A DNA stretch of 64,000 nucleotides from an uncultured Gellertiella sp. (GTDB lineage: Bacteria > Pseudomonadota > Alphaproteobacteria > Rhizobiales > Rhizobiaceae): NCBI RefSeq assembly GCF_963457605.1, contig NZ_OY735139.1:2882001-2946000 (forward strand). Reading direction: 5' to 3'. Of this stretch, positions 53,847 through 62,874 are shown piece by piece. Position numbers and translations under genes: made by a program. Each line of letters opens with the position of its first letter. The first letter of the stretch is position 1. A model generated the notes under the pieces. It saw only the letters and a program-made list of their open reading frames with translations. It was not told the DNA's origin and did not search any database.

Positions 53847-54746
53847 GTGACGACAGTGATTGATGGGAAGCAGGTTGCGGCTTCCGTGATCGACGCGGTG
53901 AAAGCCGCCAGTGCCAGGCTCGAACAGGAAACCGGCGTCAAGACAGGGTTGGCGGTGGTGATTGTCGGCAATGATCCGGCCAGCCATGCCTATGTGAATT
54001 CAAAGAGCAAGATGGCCAAGGAATGCGGTTTCAAGTCGGTCCAGCACACGCTGCCGGAGGAAACCACGCAGGAACAGCTCGCGGCGCTGGTCGCCGAACT
54101 CAATGGCGATCCCTCCATTCACGGCATTCTGGTGCAGCTGCCGCTGCCGAAGCACCTGAATTCCGACCCGATCATCCAGTCGATCCTGCCGGAAAAGGAC
54201 GTGGACGGGCTGCATGTGGTCAATGCCGGCAAGCTTGCAACCGGCGATTCCGACACCGGTCTGGTTTCCTGCACGCCGGCGGGCTCGATGGTCTTCGTGC
54301 GGCGCACCCATGGCGAGGACCTCTCGGGCCTGAATGCCGTGGTGATCGGCCGTTCCAACCTGTTCGGCAAGCCGATGGCGCAATTGCTGCTGGCTGCCAA
54401 TGCCACCGTCACCATTGCCCATTCGCGCACGAAGGATCTGGCCGGCGTCTGCCGCAATGCCGATATTCTGGTTGCCGCCGTCGGCCGTCCGGAAATGGTC
54501 AAGGCGGACTGGGTCAAGCCCGGCGCCACCGTGATCGATGTCGGCATCAACCGGGTCGCCGCCCCCGACAAGGGCGAAGGCAAGAGCCGCCTCGTCGGCG
54601 ATGTCGCCTTTGACGAATGCGCCAGGGTGGCAAGTGTCATCACGCCCGTTCCCGGCGGCGTCGGCCCGATGACCATCGCCATGCTGATGGCCAATACGGT
54701 GATCGCCTCCTGCCGCTCGGCGGGCAAGCCTGCGCCGAAATTCTGA
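53847..54746 (+). CDS. folD: Bifunctional methylenetetrahydrofolate dehydrogenase/cyclohydrolase FolD
   Basis: The 299-residue folate enzyme interconverts methylene-, methenyl- and formyl-tetrahydrofolate. Catalytic Tyr/Lys region ([19 protein letters not shown]), [27 protein letters not shown], nucleotide-binding [17 protein letters not shown], and C-terminal [21 protein letters not shown] are intact. The frame is open to 53757, but a GTG at 53847 with GGGAG upstream gives the usual length. It stands alone. The hairpin GGAAGGGCCGG/CCGGCCCTTCC follows it. Confidence 0.97.
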   Translation: MTTVIDGKQVAASVIDAVKAASARLEQETGVKTGLAVVIVGNDPASHAYVNSKSKMAKECGFKSVQHTLPEETTQEQLAALVAELNGDPSIHGILVQLPLPKHLNSDPIIQSILPEKDVDGLHVVNAGKLATGDSDTGLVSCTPAGSMVFVRRTHGEDLSGLNAVVIGRSNLFGKPMAQLLLAANATVTIAHSRTKDLAGVCRNADILVAAVGRPEMVKADWVKPGATVIDVGINRVAAPDKGEGKSRLVGDVAFDECARVASVITPVPGGVGPMTIAMLMANTVIASCRSAGKPAPKF

Positions 54747-54756
54747 TCGAAGACCC

Positions 54757-54783
54757 GGAAGGGCCGGTTTTCCCGGCCCTTCC
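54757..54783 (+). terminator. Terminator-like hairpin after folD
   Basis: GGAAGGGCCGG-ttttc-CCGGCCCTTCC is a perfect 11-bp stem. No T tract follows, so it may act in RNA processing or as a weak terminator. Confidence 0.6.
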
Positions 54784-54977
54784 GTACGCTTGCAGCGCCC
54801 CGGGGCCGGATCGGGCAAGGGTTTGTTTACCTTCCGCAAATTCCCAATTCATGGGGCCGGATCCATACTCTCTGTTAAAATTATGCTGATAACTTTCCCT
54901 GATAACAAGAAGGGAGAGCGTCTTTGAGCATGGGGTCTGTTGCCAGGGATCATTTCCTCAATAAGGAAGAGTCTTTC

Positions 54978-55334
54978 ATGTATGACCGCGAAAAGCGGTT
55001 TGCGATGGAAGAGACGATGAATGCCGCGCGCATCGAATATATGGAACGGGTGGTCACCCATCTCGCTTCGAGGCGGTGCGATCTGATCCGCATATCGGCC
55101 AGCGGTGCCATCCTGTCACTGATGACGCAGTTCCATGTGCCGAAACAGTTCTATCTCGACATCCCGGATGCGCGGATCGCCAAGATCGGCTGCGTGCTGA
55201 TGAAGACCTTCACCAACAATACGGTCGAGGCGCGCTTCCTGAAGCTGCTGACGAAGAAGGAAATGGACCGGATTTTCGTCTTCAGCACCCATCCCGCCCA
55301 CCGCGACCGCGTGCTGGACGTGCGCAACTGGTAG
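54978..55334 (+). CDS. PilZ-like small protein
   Basis: The 118-residue protein has the pattern SRRCDLIRISASGAILSLMTQFHVPKQFYLDIPDARIAKIGCVLMKTFTNNTVEARFLKLLTKKEMDRIFVF, reminiscent of a PilZ beta-barrel. The RxxxR and DxSxxG signature that binds c-di-GMP is only partly present (SRRCDLIRISASG), so it may be a degenerate PilZ protein. The start at 54978 has AAGGAAGA upstream. TTG at 54924 or ATG at 54930 would give a longer protein. Confidence 0.6.
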   Translation: MYDREKRFAMEETMNAARIEYMERVVTHLASRRCDLIRISASGAILSLMTQFHVPKQFYLDIPDARIAKIGCVLMKTFTNNTVEARFLKLLTKKEMDRIFVFSTHPAHRDRVLDVRNW

Positions 55335-55449
55335 GGCATCGGCGACTGATTTTTCCCCCTGAGGGAAAAATGTCGTAGTCCGGCGCTGTCGCGAGCCGGT
55401 CCCGGCCTAGACTTCTCCCGACAGTCAACGAGAGAAGGATCGCTCCAGC

Positions 55450-56379
55450 GTGATTATCCGGCCACGTCCCAGCCTGTTCCAGCTGTTTTACATCACGCGG
55501 GGCTCGGTCGTGCCGCGCATCCTGCCGCAGATCATCGGCGTCGCCATTTTCTCGAGCCTGCTGGTCGAACTGCACCATCTGTTCCCCGGCTGGATCCCGG
55601 TCTATGCCGGCGCGCCCTTCGCGCTGCTCGGCATTGCCCTGTCGATCTTCCTCAGCTTCCGCAATTCCGCCTGCTATGACCGCTGGTGGGAGGCGCGCAA
55701 GATATGGGGTGAACTGGTCTTCACCTCCCGCCAGTTTGGCCGCCAGACCCTGCTGCTCCAGGCGAGCGGCGCGGAGGCGGACCGGGTGGCACGGCGGCGG
55801 CTGCTGATGCTGGCGATCAGCTTTGCCCAATCCATGGTCCCGCATCTCAGGGGCGCTGCGGCGGGCACTGAACAGGCGCTGAAGACATTGCCCGCCGATC
55901 TTCATCCGGGTTTTCAGACGAGCCGCAATCCGCCCGACGCAATCCTGCGGGCGCTCTCTGCCGATCTGGCAGCGCTGACGGCGGCGGGGCGGCTCAGCGA
56001 TATCCAGTTCCAGACACTGGATCGCTCCATCGCCAGCCTGGGCGCGGTGCAGGCGGGTTGCGAGCGCATTCGCTCCACCCCGGTGCCCTTCGCCTATACG
56101 CTGCTGCTGCACCGGACGGCCTATCTGTTCTGCTTCCTGATGCCGCTGGGCTTCATCGATGCGCTGGGCTGGGCAACGCCGATTGCCTCGGCGCTGGTCG
56201 CCTATGCCTTTTTTGGCCTCGATGCGCTCGGCGACGAGCTGGAGGAGCCCTTTGGCAGCCTGCCGAATGACCTCGCCATTGCCGCCATCGCCGATACGAT
56301 CGACATCAATCTGCGGGAGGCGCTGGGCGAGGTCGACCTGCCGGAATTGCCGAAACCTGTCGATTACCTGCTGATGTAG
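55450..56379 (+). CDS. Bestrophin-family membrane protein
   Basis: The 309-residue integral membrane protein of the bestrophin/UPF0187 type (chloride-channel-like) has the motifs FQLFYITRGSVVPRILPQII, GAPFALLGIALSIFLSFRNSACYDRWWEARKIWGELVFTSR, FAYTLLLHRTAYLFCFLMPLGFIDALGWATPIASALVAYAFFGLDALGDELEEPFG. The start is GTG at 55450 with GAGAAGGA upstream. No functional partner is adjacent. Confidence 0.88.
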   Translation: MIIRPRPSLFQLFYITRGSVVPRILPQIIGVAIFSSLLVELHHLFPGWIPVYAGAPFALLGIALSIFLSFRNSACYDRWWEARKIWGELVFTSRQFGRQTLLLQASGAEADRVARRRLLMLAISFAQSMVPHLRGAAAGTEQALKTLPADLHPGFQTSRNPPDAILRALSADLAALTAAGRLSDIQFQTLDRSIASLGAVQAGCERIRSTPVPFAYTLLLHRTAYLFCFLMPLGFIDALGWATPIASALVAYAFFGLDALGDELEEPFGSLPNDLAIAAIADTIDINLREALGEVDLPELPKPVDYLLM

Positions 56380-56386
56380 GCGCAGA

Positions 56387-56815
56387 TCAGGTCTTGCGCT
56401 CGGCGATGGCGGTGAAAACGGGGTTGGTGAGCATGCCGAGCGTGGCGCTCGGATTGGTGACGCCCGCGAGGTAGTCGACCATCCGCTGGTCCTGTTCGGT
56501 CATGAATTCGCAGCGCAGGATATTCTTTTCCCGCGCGATGACGGTGCAGCCGATCCCGTGCTGGTGCTTGCCGACGAAGAAGTAGAAGTGGCGCGGGATG
56601 TCCTTTTCCTGCTCGGTATAGAGCCGTACGCCGACCTCCGAAATATCGACCGCCATGACGATGAACTGGGTGATGCCGCGCGTGCCCTTGGCGGTGAACA
56701 GCGCGCGGGCCATGAACTGGCACTTGCGGCGTTCGAACCGGCGGCGCTCGCTGGGCGGACGGATACGGGAGAGGTAATTGCCCTTCTGGGAAGGGATGCT
56801 TTGATTGGCAGTCAT
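56387..56815 (-). CDS. PilZ-domain protein
   Basis: The 142-residue protein has the c-di-GMP-binding signature: RRRFERRKC (RxxxR) followed by VDISEVGVRLYTEQ (DxSxxG). Motifs are intact, so it should bind c-di-GMP. The rest is a beta barrel with a short C-terminal helix (QRMVDYLAGV). The start at 56815 has GGAGGG upstream; the longer frame (to 56959) is not supported. It is convergent with the bestrophin gene, 7 bp apart. It could link c-di-GMP to motility or exopolysaccharide. Confidence 0.88.
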   Translation of the reverse strand: MTANQSIPSQKGNYLSRIRPPSERRRFERRKCQFMARALFTAKGTRGITQFIVMAVDISEVGVRLYTEQEKDIPRHFYFFVGKHQHGIGCTVIAREKNILRCEFMTEQDQRMVDYLAGVTNPSATLGMLTNPVFTAIAERKT

Positions 56816-57346
56816 GGCTCCGACCCTCCTTTGGCTGGAAAACCTGCCCTCCGAGGCTTGCTGGATTGCTGCGAGCCCGGGGCACACACTGCACTGCATC
56901 CGCTTCAGGTCTTCACGGCCATCCGGCGGACCTGAGCGGATGGAAAGATAATGGCACATTTTCGCAGGTTAAGCAATAAAATAAGTAAAAACAATGGTTT
57001 ATGGCATACCGGTTAACGCTTGTTCCGGTATTTTAGCGTCTCGGTTTACCAAAATGCAAAGGCAGGGGCCGCCTGTGAATTCCGGGAAATGCGTCTTGCG
57101 CCGCCGCTTGCTGGGCGCTTCCGGCACATCGCTGCAACCGCGTTGTCCATCCTGCCGCCCTTGCCCCGCAACCTGGTTCGGTGCGGGGCGGGGTCACGGT
57201 GGATATGCGGTTGCAAGGGATGTCACAAAGGAATTTTGGGCCATTGCATGGAATGAAAATGCGAAAGTCATAATATGCGAACAAGCTTTAGGGCTGACTG
57301 GTTAAGAATTGGTAACCAGTCCGTCCTTGCCGTCCGCCGGTGGTGC
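56816..57346. other. Gap between pilZ and edd
   Basis: This 531-bp gap probably holds the promoter of the minus-strand pilZ gene and the 3' end of edd. The short ORFs here have no convincing similarity. A strip at 56960-57040 is AT-rich. I see no clear terminator after edd. Confidence 0.5.
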
Positions 57347-59188
57347 TCAGAAGAATATGCTGGCGCCCTGGTCTGCCGTGTTCGCCGCGCGCCGGAAGGG
57401 GGCAAACAGTTCGCGCCCCATGCCGAACTCGTTTGCGGCAAGGTCGAGCCTTACCGGCTCGCGAGCTGCCAGCCGGTCCGCAGGGACCAGAAGTTCAAGC
57501 GTTCCGGCAACCGCATCGAGCCGCATCAGGTCGCCCTCCTCGATCAGGCTGATCGGGCCGCCGTCGACGGCTTCGGGCGTCACATGGATGGCGGCGGGCA
57601 CCTTGCCCGATGCGCCGGACATCCGGCCATCGGTCACCAGAGCCACCCGGTGGCCGCGATCCTGCAGCACGCCCAGAGTGGGGGTCAGCTTGTGGAGTTC
57701 CGGCATGCCATTCGCCTTCGGGCCCTGGAAGCGCACAACGGCAATGAAATCCCGGTTCAGCTTGCCCGCCTTGAAGGCGTCATGCAGGTCCTGCTGGCTA
57801 TGGAAGATCATGGCGGGGGCCTCGATCACGTGGCGATCCGGCTTTACCGCCGAGATCTTGATCACCGCCTTGCCGAGATTGCCGGTCAGCATCTTCAGCC
57901 CGCCATTCGGCTGGAAGGGGTCGGTGACGGGGGCCAGCACCTTCGGATCGGCACTTGCGGCAGGCGCGGCTTCGCGCAGTACCCGGCCGTTGTCGCCAAG
58001 CTTCACGTCGATGGCATAGTCCTTCAGGCCCTGGCCGATGATGGTGCGGACATCCTCATGCAGCAGCCCGCCCTTCAGCAATTCGGCAATCAGGTAGCCC
58101 ATGCCGCCTGCCGCATGAAAATGGTTCACGTCGGCAAGACCATTGGGATAGACGCGCGCCAAAAGCGGCACGAGATCGGACAGGTCGGAAATATCCTGCC
58201 AGGTAAGCTGGATGCCCGCCGCCCGCGCCATCGCCACCAGATGCAGGGTGTGGTTGGTGGAGCCACCGGTCGCATGCAGGCCGACCACGCCATTGACGAT
58301 CGAGCGCTCGTCAATCATCTCGCCCGCGGGCGTGAATTCATTGCCCGCCGCGGTGATTTCAAGTGCCCGTTTCGTTGCCTCGCGGGTCAGCGCTTCGCGC
58401 AGCGGCGTGCCGGGATTGATGAAGGAGGCGCCGGGCAGATGAAAGCCCATGATTTCCATCAGCATCTGGTTGGAATTGGCGGTGCCGTAGAAGGTACAGG
58501 TGCCCGGCCCGTGATAGGATTTCGATTCCGCCTCGAGCAGTTCGGCGCGCCCGACCTTGCCTTCTGCATAGAGCTGGCGCACCCGCGACTTCTCGTCGTT
58601 CGGCAGGCCCGTCGTCATCGGTCCGGCGGGAATGAAAACGGCGGGCAGGTGGCCGAAGGTCAGGGCCGCTATCGTCAGGCCGGGCACGATCTTGTCGCAG
58701 ACCCCGAGATAGACCGCCGCATCGAACATGTTGTGCGACAGGCCGATGCCCGCCGCCATGGCAATCAGGTCGCGGGAAAACAGCGACAGTTCCATGCCGG
58801 GCTGGCCCTGGGTCACGCCATCGCACATCGCAGGCACGCCGCCTGCCACCTGGGCCACGCCACCCGCCTGCGCCGCCGCCTCGCGGATGATCGCCGGATA
58901 GGTCTCGAACGGCTGGTGGGCCGACAGCATGTCGTTATAGGAGGTGATGATCCCGAGGTTCAGCACCTGATCGCCCGCAAGCGCCAGCTTTTCCTGTGGC
59001 GAGCAGACCGCAAAGCCATGGGCGAGATTGCCGCAGGACAGCGTGCCGCGATGCGGTTTGGTGGTCACCGCACGTCTCAGCCGGTCGAGATAGGCTTCGC
59101 GGGTCGGCTTCGACCGCTCGACAATGCGCCTTGTGATGGCAAGAAGGCTGGCATGGGCTCTGGCGGGGACTGTCGCTTGGGGGGACAT
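57347..59188 (-). CDS. edd: Phosphogluconate dehydratase Edd
   Basis: The 613-residue Fe-S dehydratase of the Entner-Doudoroff pathway converts 6-phosphogluconate to KDPG. The ilvD/edd motifs include [89 protein letters not shown] and [20 protein letters not shown]. The start at 59188 ([10 protein letters not shown]) matches family length; the longer frame to 59458 is not supported. It is the third gene of zwf-pgl-edd. An 819-codon ORF on the opposite strand is a shadow. Confidence 0.97.
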   Translation of the reverse strand: MSPQATVPARAHASLLAITRRIVERSKPTREAYLDRLRRAVTTKPHRGTLSCGNLAHGFAVCSPQEKLALAGDQVLNLGIITSYNDMLSAHQPFETYPAIIREAAAQAGGVAQVAGGVPAMCDGVTQGQPGMELSLFSRDLIAMAAGIGLSHNMFDAAVYLGVCDKIVPGLTIAALTFGHLPAVFIPAGPMTTGLPNDEKSRVRQLYAEGKVGRAELLEAESKSYHGPGTCTFYGTANSNQMLMEIMGFHLPGASFINPGTPLREALTREATKRALEITAAGNEFTPAGEMIDERSIVNGVVGLHATGGSTNHTLHLVAMARAAGIQLTWQDISDLSDLVPLLARVYPNGLADVNHFHAAGGMGYLIAELLKGGLLHEDVRTIIGQGLKDYAIDVKLGDNGRVLREAAPAASADPKVLAPVTDPFQPNGGLKMLTGNLGKAVIKISAVKPDRHVIEAPAMIFHSQQDLHDAFKAGKLNRDFIAVVRFQGPKANGMPELHKLTPTLGVLQDRGHRVALVTDGRMSGASGKVPAAIHVTPEAVDGGPISLIEEGDLMRLDAVAGTLELLVPADRLAAREPVRLDLAANEFGMGRELFAPFRRAANTADQGASIFF

Positions 59189-59306
59189 GGCTACTCTTCC
59201 ATTCGTTTTGCCGGACTTTTCCGGCCATCTGGCATCTTGAACGCACGGCTCCCCGGCGGTTACCGCTTCAGGCAGCGTCAGGGTTCCGCAGGTGCTTCGG
59301 TCTCCC

Positions 59307-60002
59307 TCAGGGAGCCCAGTAAATTTCAGGCCGGGTTTGGGCGCGGCGCAGAACCGCCCGGACCGGCATGTCCCGCTCGCTGCCGTCACCCTCGGCCTTG
59401 CGCAGCACGTCGCGCTTGGCCTCGCCCTCGATATGGAGCACGAGAAGGCGGGCGTCATTCAGCCTGCGGAAGGAAAAGGTCAGGCGCGGCTCGCCCGCAT
59501 CAGGCGCTTCCATCGTCAGGATGGCGCGGTCCGTCTGCGGATCAAGGGCTTCATCGAGATGATTTCCGCCAGGGAAAAACGAGGCCGTATGGCCATCGCT
59601 GCCCATGCCGAGAACCACCACGTCGAGCGGCACCGGCAGCGCGTCGACGGCACCGGCTGCAATCCTGGCGGCCTCCCCGCAATCGGCGACCGGCTGGTAG
59701 AGCGGCAGGAAGGTCGCCGCCGCCGCCTTGTTGACGAGCAGCCTTTCGGCGACCAGCCGATGATTGGAGCGGTCACTGTCAGGCGGCACGAAACGTTCGT
59801 CCACCAGCGTCACGACCACGTCCTTCCACGGCAGGTCCCGGGTCGACAGCTGGTCGAAGAACCGGCCCGGAGTGGTGCCGCCGGAAACCGCAAGCGTCGC
59901 CGTGCCATGGGCGGCAATGCCTGCCCGGAGCGCATCGGCCACCCGGTCGGCAAGCGCTCCGGCGAGCGTTGCGCCATCGGCAAAGGCGTGAAATCCGCTC
60001 AT
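59307..60002 (-). CDS. pgl: 6-Phosphogluconolactonase Pgl
   Basis: The 231-residue lactonase hydrolyses 6-phosphogluconolactone. NagB/Pgl-fold motifs are [17 protein letters not shown] and [21 protein letters not shown], with [16 protein letters not shown]. It starts 3 bp after zwf, supporting one transcript with the upstream dehydrogenase. Confidence 0.95.
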   Translation of the reverse strand: MSGFHAFADGATLAGALADRVADALRAGIAAHGTATLAVSGGTTPGRFFDQLSTRDLPWKDVVVTLVDERFVPPDSDRSNHRLVAERLLVNKAAAATFLPLYQPVADCGEAARIAAGAVDALPVPLDVVVLGMGSDGHTASFFPGGNHLDEALDPQTDRAILTMEAPDAGEPRLTFSFRRLNDARLLVLHIEGEAKRDVLRKAEGDGSERDMPVRAVLRRAQTRPEIYWAP

Positions 60003-60005
60003 CCC

Positions 60006-61487
60006 TCAGCCCACTTCGTGCCAGGTGCGGCCATCCCGCTCGATGAGCGCAATGGCGTTGCTCGGGCCCCAGGTTCCGGCGGTATAGCCCTGCACGGACT
60101 GCCCCGTGGCATCCCAGCCCTTGAGGATCGGATCAACCCAGTTCCAGGCGGCCTCCACCTCGTCGCGGCGCATGAACAGCGTCTGGTTGGAACGGATGAC
60201 ATCGGTCAGCAGCCGTTCATAGGCATCGGGATTGCGCCCGCTGAAGGCTTCGGCAAAGCTCATGTCGAGCGAGACATGGCGGAGCCGCATGCCGCCGGGG
60301 CCGGGGTCCTTGATCATCAGCCACTGCTTGACGCCCTCATCGGGCTGCAGCCGGATCACCAGCTGGTTGGCGGTGATGCGGCCTGCCGCGTCATCGAAGA
60401 TCGAATGGGGGATCGGCTTGAAGCTGATGACGATTTCCGACATGCGCGAGGCCAGCCGCTTGCCGGTCCTGAGGTAGAAGGGCACGCCCGCCCAGCGCCA
60501 GTTGCCGATTTCCGCCTTGATGGCAACGAAGGTCTCGGTGTTCGACACGCCGCCCTCCAGTTCCTCCAGATAGCCCTTGACCGGACCGCCCGCAGACGCT
60601 CCGGCGCGATACTGGCCGCGCACGGTCAGCTTTTCGACATTGCCATTGTTGATCGGCTTCAGCGACCGCAGCACCTTCAGCTTTTCGTCACGCACTGATT
60701 CCGCTTCGAGCGAAGAGGGGGCCTCCATCGCCACGAGGCAGAGCAGCTGCAGCATGTGGTTCTGCACCATGTCGCGCAGTGCCCCCGCCTTGTCATAGTA
60801 ACCGGCCCGGCCTTCCAGCCCGACGGATTCGGCCACGGTGATCTGGACGTGGTCGATATGGGCGGAGTTCCACAGCGGCTCATAGAGCGCATTGGCAAAG
60901 CGCAGCGCCATCAGGTTCTGCACGGTCTCCTTGCCGAGATAGTGGTCGATGCGGAAGATCTGTTCTTCGCGGAAGGCCTTGCCGATGGTGTTGTTGAGTT
61001 CCAGTGCCGAGGCAAGGTCGCGGCCAATCGGCTTTTCCACCACGATGCGCGATTGCCTGGTGATCAGCTTGTGGTCGCGGATCTTGTCGGCAATCACGCC
61101 GAACAGGTTCGGAGCGACCGCGAGATAGAAGGCGCGGACCCGGTCCTTGCCCTCTTCGAGCACGTCCTTGAGCTTGTCCCAGCCCTGTTCGGACTTGGCA
61201 TCGACGGAGACATAGTGGAGACGGGCGCAGAAACGGCTGATCTCGCCTTCCTCGTAATCGTCGCCTTTCAGATGTTCCTTGAGCGCCGCCTTGGCATAGG
61301 CGCGGTACTCCTCATCCGTCATCGGCGCGCGCGAGGCACCGATGATCCGGGTCGGCTCGCTCAGCTGCTGGTCGCGCTGGCGGTGGTAAAGGGCAGGCAA
61401 AAGCTTCCGCTCGGCGAGGTCACCGGTACCGCCAAAAACGACGCAATCGAAGGGCTCGACGGGAATGAACTGGCTGGTCATGCTCAT
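60006..61487 (-). CDS. zwf: Glucose-6-phosphate 1-dehydrogenase Zwf
   Basis: The 493-residue enzyme is the first step of the Entner-Doudoroff/pentose phosphate route. The NAD(P) motif VVFGGTGDLAERKLLPALYHR and the active-site motif RIDHYLGKETVQNLMALRFAN are intact, as is VRGQYRAGAS. It is first in the zwf-pgl-edd operon, a common rhizobial arrangement. Confidence 0.97.
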   Translation of the reverse strand: MSMTSQFIPVEPFDCVVFGGTGDLAERKLLPALYHRQRDQQLSEPTRIIGASRAPMTDEEYRAYAKAALKEHLKGDDYEEGEISRFCARLHYVSVDAKSEQGWDKLKDVLEEGKDRVRAFYLAVAPNLFGVIADKIRDHKLITRQSRIVVEKPIGRDLASALELNNTIGKAFREEQIFRIDHYLGKETVQNLMALRFANALYEPLWNSAHIDHVQITVAESVGLEGRAGYYDKAGALRDMVQNHMLQLLCLVAMEAPSSLEAESVRDEKLKVLRSLKPINNGNVEKLTVRGQYRAGASAGGPVKGYLEELEGGVSNTETFVAIKAEIGNWRWAGVPFYLRTGKRLASRMSEIVISFKPIPHSIFDDAAGRITANQLVIRLQPDEGVKQWLMIKDPGPGGMRLRHVSLDMSFAEAFSGRNPDAYERLLTDVIRSNQTLFMRRDEVEAAWNWVDPILKGWDATGQSVQGYTAGTWGPSNAIALIERDGRTWHEVG

Positions 61488-61530
61488 CTCTCTTTGAAAC
61501 AGGGATGAGTCTTCATAATCTAATCGATTT

Positions 61531-61563
61531 AAAAAAGCCAGACTCGCGGCAGCGAATCTGGCT
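61531..61563 (-). terminator. Rho-independent terminator after the puu-like genes
   Basis: On the minus strand AGCCAGATTCG-ctgccg-CGAGTCTGGCT is an 11-bp stem followed by TTTTTT. It lies 14 bp after the oxidoreductase stop. Confidence 0.88.
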
Positions 61564-61577
61564 CTATCATGAAAATA

Positions 61578-62861
61578 TCACATTTTATCCAGAAGCGCAT
61601 ACCAGGTCAGCGCCAGGAAAAGCAGCGGGGCGCGGAGCGCCTTTCCGCCCGGAAAAGGCGGTACTTTCAATCCCCTGTAATAGTCGAGATCCGAGGTCTT
61701 GCCGGTCAGTTCATCGGCATAGAGCTTGCCGCAATAATTGGCGAGCATCACTCCGTGGCCGGAATAGCCGCCAATCGACGTCACCCCGGGCATCACCTCG
61801 CGCACGAAAGGCTTGCGGGGCAGGGTAATGCCGACCGAACCGCCCCAGGAATGGCTGATCTCGACAGTGCCAAGTTCCGGATAAATCTCGGCAATCTGCC
61901 TGCGGATATGGATCGAGATATCGCCGGGGCTTGCCGCCGTATAGGCCTCGCGCCCGCCAAAGATCAGCCGCCCGTCGCGGGATTTTCGCCAGTAGCGGAC
62001 CATGAAGCGGCTGTCGGCAATCGCTTCGCTGCCGGGAATGACCGACGGGAAGCGATCGAGCGGCACGGTCGCCCCGATGAAGGACTGGATCGGCATGATA
62101 TGGGCCGAAGTGACCGGCTCGAGATTGCCGACATAGGCATTGGTGGCGACAAGCACCCGGTCGGCGGTGATCGTGCCGCGCGGGGTGTCGATCAGCGTCT
62201 TGCCGGCGTTCTGCCGGATGGCAATGGCCGGGCTCAGCTCGTGCAACCGGGCACCCGCCGCCGCAGCCACCCGGGCAAGCCCGATCACCAGCTTCAGGGG
62301 ATGGATATGGCCGGACCCTTCATCATAGACACCGTACGGGAAGCGCTTCGAGCCGACCCGTTCGGCGGTTTCCTGTCCGTCCATGAAGCGGACATGCGGA
62401 TAGCCATAGCGCTTGGCCATGGTCTCGGCGGTCTGCTGGTAGTCCTTTTCCTTGCCCGGCTTGTGGGAGACGCTCATGTAGCCGCGCATCAGTTCCATGT
62501 CGATGCCGTGGGTCTCGGCAAAATCGATGAGGTGCTGCTTGGCCCGCTCGGCCATGTCGAACATCGCCCGGGTGAGATCATAGCCGAATTGCGGCTCCAT
62601 CTCGTCGGGCCAGGAGCGTTGTCCGGTGCCGATCTGGCCGCCATTGCGGCCAGAGGCACCATCGCCGAAGCGCGCGCCGTCGATCAGGGTGACCTGGACG
62701 CCCGCCTTCGCGAGGTTATAGGCGGCCTGCAGGCCGGTGAAGCCGCCACCGATGATGGCGACATCGGTGGTTGTCGAGCCGTCCAGCCCGGCATAGGCGG
62801 GGCGGTCACCCGCGCTCGCCTGATACCAGGAGAGCCCGGGCGCAATGGGGCTTTGCCACAT
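61578..62861 (-). CDS. puuB: FAD-dependent oxidoreductase, PuuB-like (gamma-glutamylputrescine oxidase)
   Basis: The 427-residue flavoprotein has the Rossmann motif DVAIIGGGFTGLQAAYNLAKAG and DGASGRNGGQIGTGQRSW, with GHIHPLKLVIGLARVAAAAGA, VLVATNAYVG and GYSGHGVMLANYCGKL as in the D-amino acid oxidase family. The preceding glutamine synthetase-like gene is the usual partner of gamma-glutamylputrescine oxidase in putrescine breakdown, so PuuB is the best call. Spacing is 13 bp. Substrate cannot be read from the sequence. Confidence 0.85.
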   Translation of the reverse strand: MWQSPIAPGLSWYQASAGDRPAYAGLDGSTTTDVAIIGGGFTGLQAAYNLAKAGVQVTLIDGARFGDGASGRNGGQIGTGQRSWPDEMEPQFGYDLTRAMFDMAERAKQHLIDFAETHGIDMELMRGYMSVSHKPGKEKDYQQTAETMAKRYGYPHVRFMDGQETAERVGSKRFPYGVYDEGSGHIHPLKLVIGLARVAAAAGARLHELSPAIAIRQNAGKTLIDTPRGTITADRVLVATNAYVGNLEPVTSAHIMPIQSFIGATVPLDRFPSVIPGSEAIADSRFMVRYWRKSRDGRLIFGGREAYTAASPGDISIHIRRQIAEIYPELGTVEISHSWGGSVGITLPRKPFVREVMPGVTSIGGYSGHGVMLANYCGKLYADELTGKTSDLDYYRGLKVPPFPGGKALRAPLLFLALTWYALLDKM

Positions 62862-62874
62862 GATCGACCTGCCT

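Noticed and set aside
57033..57305. Small ORFs between pilZ and edd
   Set aside because: Overlapping frames on both strands, no ribosome site, no similarity or conserved feature visible.
57275..59734. An 819-codon plus-strand ORF
   Set aside because: It is antisense to edd and pgl, which show full family motifs. The plus-strand translation is rich in Arg/His/Gln and has no domains. It is a GC-codon shadow.
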